DNA of 64,000 nt, from contig NZ_CP059597.1 in NCBI RefSeq assembly GCF_022369435.1, positions 1 to 64,000 on the forward strand, written 5' to 3'. How positions within the stretch are numbered: position 1 is the stretch's first letter; every line of letters starts with the position of its first letter. Positions 59,067 through 64,000 of the stretch are shown one piece after another. This DNA comes from Campylobacter sp. RM10537 (lineage in GTDB: Bacteria > Campylobacterota > Campylobacteria > Campylobacterales > Campylobacteraceae). The translations under genes were made by a program, and so were the position numbers. A model generated the notes under the pieces. The model searched no databases. It worked only from the letters and a program-made list of their open reading frames with translations, and had not been told where the DNA came from.

Positions 59067-59101
59067 AAATAATTTTTATGCTTTTGTTAGTATTTTTTTT
59101 G

Positions 59102-59107
59102 TAAAAT
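59102..59107 (+). promoter_or_regulatory. Candidate -10 of fabZ group
   Basis: TAAAAT in a TTTTTTGTAAAAT context, 35 bases before the fabZ start. It precedes fabZ, lpxA, clpX, mreB and mreC, which have almost no gaps between them. Confidence 0.4.
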
Positions 59108-59142
59108 TTCGATTTTCTATAAAAACACACATGAGGCTTAAA

Positions 59143-59583
59143 ATGATAAATGTATCGCAAATTCAAGAAATTTTACCGCATCGTTATCCTTTTTTATTGG
59201 TCGATAGGATTGTTGATTTGAAGAAGAATGAAATAGTTAAAGGATATAAAAATATTAGCATTAGCGATCCTATTTTTTTAGGTCATTTTCCAGATCATCC
59301 TATTTACCCAGGTGTTTTAATTCTAGAAGGAATGGCACAAACTGGTGGAGTCTTGGCCTTTGAAAGTATGGATGATAAAGTAGATCCTAAAAGTAAAGTT
59401 GTATATTTTACCGGCATTGATGGGGCAAAATTTAGAAATCCAGTACGTCCAGGAGATAGACTTGATTATGAAATGAAAGTAGTGAAAAATCGTGGAAATA
59501 TGTGGGTTTTTAAAGGTCAAGCTTTTGTGGATGAAAATTTAGTTGCAGAAGCTGAACTTAAAGCTATGATTGTGGATAAGTAA
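59143..59583 (+). CDS. fabZ: 3-hydroxyacyl-ACP dehydratase FabZ
   Basis: Dehydration step of fatty acid elongation. H48 in [11 protein letters not shown] and E62 in LILEGMAQ are the catalytic pair. I choose the ATG at 59143 (146 residues, beginning [17 protein letters not shown], as I recall the C. jejuni length), with AGG 9 bases upstream; the ATG at 59131 would put the ribosome site inside the gene. Joined to lpxA by TAATG. Confidence 0.95.
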   Translation: MINVSQIQEILPHRYPFLLVDRIVDLKKNEIVKGYKNISISDPIFLGHFPDHPIYPGVLILEGMAQTGGVLAFESMDDKVDPKSKVVYFTGIDGAKFRNPVRPGDRLDYEMKVVKNRGNMWVFKGQAFVDENLVAEAELKAMIVDK

Positions 59584-60374
59584 TGACAAAAATTCATCCT
59601 AGTGCAGTGGTAGAAGAAGGTGCAATTCTTGGTGAAGATGTTACAATTGAAGCCTATGCATATGTGAGCAAAGAAGCAAAAATAGGGAATAATGTTACCA
59701 TAAAGCAGGGGGCTAGAATTCTTTCAGATACGACAATAGGGGATGATTCTAGAATTTTTTCTTATGCTATTGTGGGAGATATTCCACAAGATATTTCTTA
59801 TAAAGATGAGCAAAAGAGCGGTGTTATTATAGGTAAAAATGCAACTATAAGAGAATTTGTAACTATTAATTCAGGCACGATAAAAGGAGATGGCTTTACT
59901 CGTATAGGAGATAATGCTTTTATTATGGCTTATTGTCATATTGCTCATGATTGTATTTTGGGTCATAATATAATTTTGGCTAATAATGCAACCTTAGCGG
60001 GTCATGTTGAACTTGGAGACTTTTGTGTGGTTGGAGGCTTAACACCAATTCATCAATTTGTAAAAGTAGGGGAAAGCTGTATGATTGCGGGCGCAAGTGC
60101 CTTATCTCAAGATATTGTTCCATTTTGCTTAGCAGAAGGAAATCGTGCTAGTATTAAGAGTTTAAATTTAGTAGGTATACGCCGACGTTTTAATAAAGAT
60201 GAAGTAGATATTTTAAATAAGGCTTTTAAATTTTTATTTAGAAAAGGGAATTTAAAAGATAATGCCCAAGAGCTTTTTAAAATTACCCAAAGCGAAAATG
60301 TTAAAAAAATGTGTGATTTTATTCTAACAACAAAGCGCGGAATTCCAGTATATAGAGGTAAGAGTAATGCCTAG
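59583..60374 (+). CDS. lpxA: UDP-N-acetylglucosamine acyltransferase LpxA
   Basis: First acylation in lipid A synthesis, transferring a 3-hydroxyacyl chain. Left-handed beta-helix hexapeptide repeats run through residues 5-190; H122 in AYCHIAHDC is the catalytic base. 263 residues, normal. Overlaps clpX by 8 bp. Confidence 0.95.
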   Translation: MTKIHPSAVVEEGAILGEDVTIEAYAYVSKEAKIGNNVTIKQGARILSDTTIGDDSRIFSYAIVGDIPQDISYKDEQKSGVIIGKNATIREFVTINSGTIKGDGFTRIGDNAFIMAYCHIAHDCILGHNIILANNATLAGHVELGDFCVVGGLTPIHQFVKVGESCMIAGASALSQDIVPFCLAEGNRASIKSLNLVGIRRRFNKDEVDILNKAFKFLFRKGNLKDNAQELFKITQSENVKKMCDFILTTKRGIPVYRGKSNA

Positions 60375-61587
60375 AAAATGTAGTTTTTGTAATGAATTTG
60401 AAAATTCTCAAAGAAGAATTTTAGAAAATGGTGATCATAATTCTTTTATCTGTGAGTGTTGTGTTGAGGCAGCTTATAATATTATTTTTGGAGAAGAGAA
60501 AGAATCCAAAGAGGTTAAAGAAGGGTATAATATCAATTTTAATGATATGACACCAAAAATTTTAAAAGAGCATCTTGATCGTTATGTTATTGGACAAGAA
60601 AGAGCTAAAAAAGTTTTTAGTGTAGGCGTTTATAATCATTATAAAAGATTATTTAGATCAAAACTTGATGGAGATGACACAGAACTTTTTAAGTCAAATA
60701 TTTTACTCGTAGGCCCAACTGGAAGTGGAAAAACTTTGCTTGCACAAACTTTAGCTAAATTTTTGGATGTGCCTATAGCAATTTGTGATGCAACATCTTT
60801 AACTGAAGCAGGTTATGTCGGAGAAGATGTTGAAAATATACTTACGCGTCTTTTGCAAGCTGCTGATGGGGATATTGAACGTGCTCAAAAAGGTATTGTT
60901 TTTATTGATGAAATTGATAAAATTGCAAGGATGAGCGAAAATCGATCTATTACTAGAGATGTAAGTGGAGAGGGAGTTCAACAAGCTTTGCTTAAAATTA
61001 TAGAAGGTAGTCTTGTTAATATACCACCAAAAGGTGGAAGAAAGCATCCAAATCAAGATTTTATTCAAATAGATACTTCAAATATTTTATTTGTGTGTGG
61101 AGGAGCTTTCGATGGCTTAGATCTTATATTAAAACGCAAATTAGGCGATAAAGTTGTAGGTTTTTTTGATAATATTCAAGAAAATAAAGCTTTGCTTGAT
61201 AAAATTGAACCAGATGATTTAGTTCATTTTGGTCTTATACCTGAATTAATCGGACGTTTGCATGTTATAGCATCTTTAAATGAACTTGATGAAGATGATA
61301 TGGTGAGAATTTTAACAGAGCCAAAAAATGCTATTGTTAAACAATATCAAAAGCTTTTTGCAATTGATAATGTTAATTTGAAATTTGAAGATGAAGCCTT
61401 AAGGGAAATTGCCAAGTTAGCTCTAGAAAGAAAAACTGGAGCTAGGGGGCTTAGAAGCATTATAGAAGAAATGATGGTAGATTTAATGTTTGAATTACCA
61501 GAATATAAAAATTATGATATTATTATTACAAAAGAAGTTGTAAGAGATAATGCTAAAGCATTATTAATCAAAAAGAAAATAAGTTAA
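60367..61587 (+). CDS. clpX: ATP-dependent Clp protease ATP-binding subunit ClpX
   Basis: AAA+ unfoldase that feeds ClpP. N-terminal zinc domain with C5, C8, C29, C32; Walker A GPTGSGKT at 116-123; Walker [12 protein letters not shown]; sensor and C-terminal [13 protein letters not shown]. 406 residues. The start lies within lpxA; spacing to mreB is 14 bp. Confidence 0.96.
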   Translation: MPRKCSFCNEFENSQRRILENGDHNSFICECCVEAAYNIIFGEEKESKEVKEGYNINFNDMTPKILKEHLDRYVIGQERAKKVFSVGVYNHYKRLFRSKLDGDDTELFKSNILLVGPTGSGKTLLAQTLAKFLDVPIAICDATSLTEAGYVGEDVENILTRLLQAADGDIERAQKGIVFIDEIDKIARMSENRSITRDVSGEGVQQALLKIIEGSLVNIPPKGGRKHPNQDFIQIDTSNILFVCGGAFDGLDLILKRKLGDKVVGFFDNIQENKALLDKIEPDDLVHFGLIPELIGRLHVIASLNELDEDDMVRILTEPKNAIVKQYQKLFAIDNVNLKFEDEALREIAKLALERKTGARGLRSIIEEMMVDLMFELPEYKNYDIIITKEVVRDNAKALLIKKKIS

Positions 61588-61601
61588 AATAAAGGAATGT
61601 G

Positions 61602-62642
61602 ATGATTTTAGATCAACTTATAGGATTTTTTTCGAGCGATATGGGTATAGATCTTGGAACGGCCAATACTCTTATTTTAGTTAAAGATAAGGGTATTGTT
61701 ATTAATGAGCCTTCTGTTGTTGCGGTTGAGCGTGAAAAATATGGCGCCAAGGCTAAAATTTTAGCTGTAGGAAAAGAAGCTAAAGATATGGTAGGTAAAA
61801 CTCCTGGAAATATAGAAGCTATTCGTCCAATGAAAGATGGAGTGATTGCTGATTTTGATATCACTGAAAAGATGATTCGATATTTTATAGAAAAAACTCA
61901 CAGAAGAAAGTCTTTTTTACGTCCTAGAATTATTATTTCAGTTCCTTATGGTTTAACTCAAGTTGAAAGAAAAGCGGTTAGAGAAAGTGCTTTAAGTGCT
62001 GGAGCTAGAGAAGTCTTTTTAATAGAGGAACCTATGGCAGCAGCTATAGGAGCAAATTTACCTATTGATGAACCTAAAGGAAGTTTAGTTGTGGATATAG
62101 GTGGTGGAACAACAGAAATTGGTGTAATTTCTTTAGGTGGTCTTGTAATTTCAAAATCGATTAGAACAGCTGGCGATAAATTAGATATGAGTATTGTAAA
62201 TTATGTTAAAGAAAAATATAATTTAATTATCGGGGAAAGAACAGGAGAAGAAATAAAAATTACAATAGGATCGGCTATTCAACTTCCAAAAGAACTTTCT
62301 ATGGTAGTTAAAGGTCGAGATCAAGTGAGCGGACTTTTAAGCCGTATAGAGCTTACAAGCGAAGATATCAGAGAAGCGATGAGGGAACAACTTAAAGAAA
62401 TAGCAGATGCTTTAAAAATGGTTCTTGAAATGATGCCACCTGATTTAGCAAGTGATATTGTTGAAAATGGAGTTGTTTTAACTGGAGGAGGAGCTTTAAT
62501 TCGTGGTCTTGATAAATATCTTTCAGAGATTGTTCGTTTGCCAGTATATATTGCTGATGAACCACTTTTGGCTGTGGCTAAGGGAACGGGTAAAGCATTG
62601 GAAGAAATTTCAATTTTGCAACAGCTAACTAATGAAGAATAA
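61602..62642 (+). CDS. mreB: Rod-shape protein MreB
   Basis: Actin-like filament that directs cell-wall growth. Phosphate motif 1 [10 protein letters not shown] and phosphate 2 [11 protein letters not shown] are clear, with [15 protein letters not shown] as the adenosine motif. 346 residues from the ATG at 61602, which follows AAAGGAATGTG; a GTG at 61599 is in frame. Overlaps mreC by 11 bp. Confidence 0.96.
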   Translation: MILDQLIGFFSSDMGIDLGTANTLILVKDKGIVINEPSVVAVEREKYGAKAKILAVGKEAKDMVGKTPGNIEAIRPMKDGVIADFDITEKMIRYFIEKTHRRKSFLRPRIIISVPYGLTQVERKAVRESALSAGAREVFLIEEPMAAAIGANLPIDEPKGSLVVDIGGGTTEIGVISLGGLVISKSIRTAGDKLDMSIVNYVKEKYNLIIGERTGEEIKITIGSAIQLPKELSMVVKGRDQVSGLLSRIELTSEDIREAMREQLKEIADALKMVLEMMPPDLASDIVENGVVLTGGGALIRGLDKYLSEIVRLPVYIADEPLLAVAKGTGKALEEISILQQLTNEE

Positions 62643-63381
62643 GCTCATTTTTATTCTTATTTTATTTTTTTTAATATTTATATCTTTTTATTATGGAGGG
62701 TTGATTAAAAAAAATATTCTTTTTGTAAATGATGTAGTTATAGAAAAATTTTACGGAATCAAGGATTTTATTTCTGAAGAATTTTCTAAACATTTTAATC
62801 AAGCAGAGCAAATTGAAAAACTCAAAGCTAGAAATCGAGAATTAGAATATATGGCAGTTTTAACCACAAGTTTTGCTAATCAACTCAATCGAATTTTGGA
62901 GGATAAAAATTCAACCAAATATTTACCTCAAGTTTCTTTAACAAGAGCTATTTCTTATGTACGATTAAATGATTATAAGAGATTGTGGCTTGATTTTGCT
63001 AGAGTTCCTCCTGATAAAAATAAAGGTTTAATCTATCAAGGATATACAGCTGGTATTGCTATAAATAAAAATGATAGGGCTATGGCAATTTTACAGGGTG
63101 ATGAAAAATGTGTTTTTGCAGTCTATATAGGAAAAGATAAAATTCCTGGACTTCTTCAAGGTGAAAATGGTAAGATTATAGTTAATTTTATTTCAAAATC
63201 TGCAAAAATACATATAGGGGATGAAATTTTAACTAGTGGACTTGATAATATATTTTTTTCAGATATTCCAGTGGGTAAAGTGATTGAAATTAATAATGGA
63301 GAAATTTATAAAAGTGTTATAGTAAAACCTTATGTTAAAATCAATATTCCTGCCTATCTTTATATTGTTGATAGTGTATAA
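62632..63381 (+). CDS. mreC: Rod-shape protein MreC
   Basis: Periplasmic scaffold of the elongation complex. Membrane anchor at 4-24, coiled coil near 55-85 ([15 protein letters not shown]), then beta domains with [21 protein letters not shown], the most conserved MreC block. 249 residues, in the usual range for epsilonproteobacteria. mreD is not found here, as is common in this group. Confidence 0.9.
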   Translation: MKNKLIFILILFFLIFISFYYGGLIKKNILFVNDVVIEKFYGIKDFISEEFSKHFNQAEQIEKLKARNRELEYMAVLTTSFANQLNRILEDKNSTKYLPQVSLTRAISYVRLNDYKRLWLDFARVPPDKNKGLIYQGYTAGIAINKNDRAMAILQGDEKCVFAVYIGKDKIPGLLQGENGKIIVNFISKSAKIHIGDEILTSGLDNIFFSDIPVGKVIEINNGEIYKSVIVKPYVKINIPAYLYIVDSV

Positions 63382-63439
63382 TTAAAGAATTTTTCTTCTT
63401 ATAAATTTAAAAAAATATATCAAAACTCAAAGTAAAATT

Positions 63440-63448
63440 TGTTATAAT
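63440..63448 (+). promoter_or_regulatory. Extended -10 promoter of carB
   Basis: TGTTATAAT (TATAAT at 63443-63448), 33 bases before the carB start. A separate promoter is expected because mreC ends 100 bp upstream. Confidence 0.6.
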
Positions 63449-63481
63449 TATGGCTAAATTTACGCTACTTAGGAAGGATTT

Positions 63482-64000
63482 ATGCCAAAAAGAACCGATA
63501 TAAAAAATATTTTACTTATAGGAAGTGGACCTATTGTTATAGGACAAGCTTGTGAGTTTGATTATTCTGGGACTCAAGCAGCTAAAACCTTAAAAGAATT
63601 AGGCTATCGTATCGTGCTTATTAACTCCAATCCTGCAACCATTATGACAGATCCAGAATTTGCGGATGCAACTTATATAGAACCTATTACAAAAGAAAAT
63701 ATTTTAAATATTATTAAAAAAGAAAAAATTGATGCCATTTTACCTACTATGGGTGGACAAGTAGCACTTAATGTTGCAATGGAAGTTTATGAGAGTGGAC
63801 TTTTAAATAATGTTAAGTTTTTGGGTGCTAATCCTGAAGCAATTAAAAAGGGAGAAGACCGTCAAGTTTTTAAAGAATGTATGAAAAAAATTGGTATGGA
63901 TTTGCCAAAATCGATGTATGCGTATAATTATGATGATGCTTTAAAAGCTGTTGATGAAATCGGTTTTCCTTTAATGATACGTGCTTCTTATACTTTAGGC
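63482..64000 (+). CDS. carB: Carbamoyl-phosphate synthase large subunit, 5' part (cut by window end)
   Basis: Makes carbamoyl phosphate for arginine and pyrimidines. The 173 codons seen begin [20 protein letters not shown] and include [12 protein letters not shown] and [10 protein letters not shown], diagnostic of the N-terminal carboxyphosphate domain, and an ATP-grasp start ([13 protein letters not shown]). AGGAAGGATTT precedes the ATG. The frame is open to the last base; the full gene should be about 1090 codons. Confidence 0.95.
   Translation, partial: MPKRTDIKNILLIGSGPIVIGQACEFDYSGTQAAKTLKELGYRIVLINSNPATIMTDPEFADATYIEPITKENILNIIKKEKIDAILPTMGGQVALNVAMEVYESGLLNNVKFLGANPEAIKKGEDRQVFKECMKKIGMDLPKSMYAYNYDDALKAVDEIGFPLMIRASYTLG

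Overview
The window looks like the start of a Campylobacter chromosome (thermotolerant group, close to C. jejuni and C. coli). It begins at base 1 of dnaA, is very AT-rich and short-spaced, and carries many genes I recognise as Campylobacter-specific: sorAB, rrc, dsbI-dba, docA/docB, tlp2/tlp4, queH. The dnaA product differs at many N-terminal positions from the C. jejuni protein as I remember it, so this is probably a sister species. The pattern of gene loss makes a reduced-genome species such as C. hepaticus one candidate. That is inference, not a species call. I see no rRNA, tRNA, CRISPR array, insertion sequence or prophage.

Layout. 1-4900: dnaA, dnaN, gyrB, with a candidate oriC between dnaA and dnaN. 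4954-5910: an HrgA-like restriction-type protein. 5957-9034: sulfite:cytochrome c oxidoreductase (sorA-sorB) and an antiporter. 9104-15310: gltB with a GmrSD-like gene. 15311-16916: rnhB and a phase-variable CgtA-like GalNAc-transferase. 17078-20400: rrc, a YagU-like membrane protein, an HD protein and queC. 20536-25014: dsbI-dba and docB-docA. 25091-29791: RluA-type pseudouridine synthase, purB, nrdA. 29838-35773 (minus strand): dus, membrane protein, dksA, rlmH, accD, bamA. 35990-43224: M23 peptidase, lpxC, tsaB, thrB, ylxR, infB, rbfA, rimP. 43294-46769: mcrB-mcrC. 46740-49210: znuABC. 49331-54789: two chemoreceptor genes whose 3' ends face each other across a methyltransferase gene. 54893-57019: two DUF2393-type proteins and an SPFH protein. 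57332-59066: tautomerase, bcp, queH. 59143-64000: fabZ, lpxA, clpX, mreB, mreC and the 5' part of carB.

Three points stand out. (1) The 3' regions of tlp2 and tlp4 form a near-perfect inverted repeat of about 1.31 kb per arm around a 645-bp spacer that holds most of a methyltransferase gene. Each arm carries a copy of that gene's 3' end, one of them frameshifted. (2) Compared with the C. jejuni NCTC 11168 gene order as I recall it, gltD, ilvD, tyrA and ilvE are each missing from their usual slot, as are comEA and several others, which suggests loss of amino-acid biosynthesis. (3) There is a phase-variation tract of nine G in a ganglioside-mimic type glycosyltransferase outside the LOS locus. 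Three unrelated restriction-type modules (HrgA-like, GmrSD-like, McrBC) sit singly between housekeeping genes.
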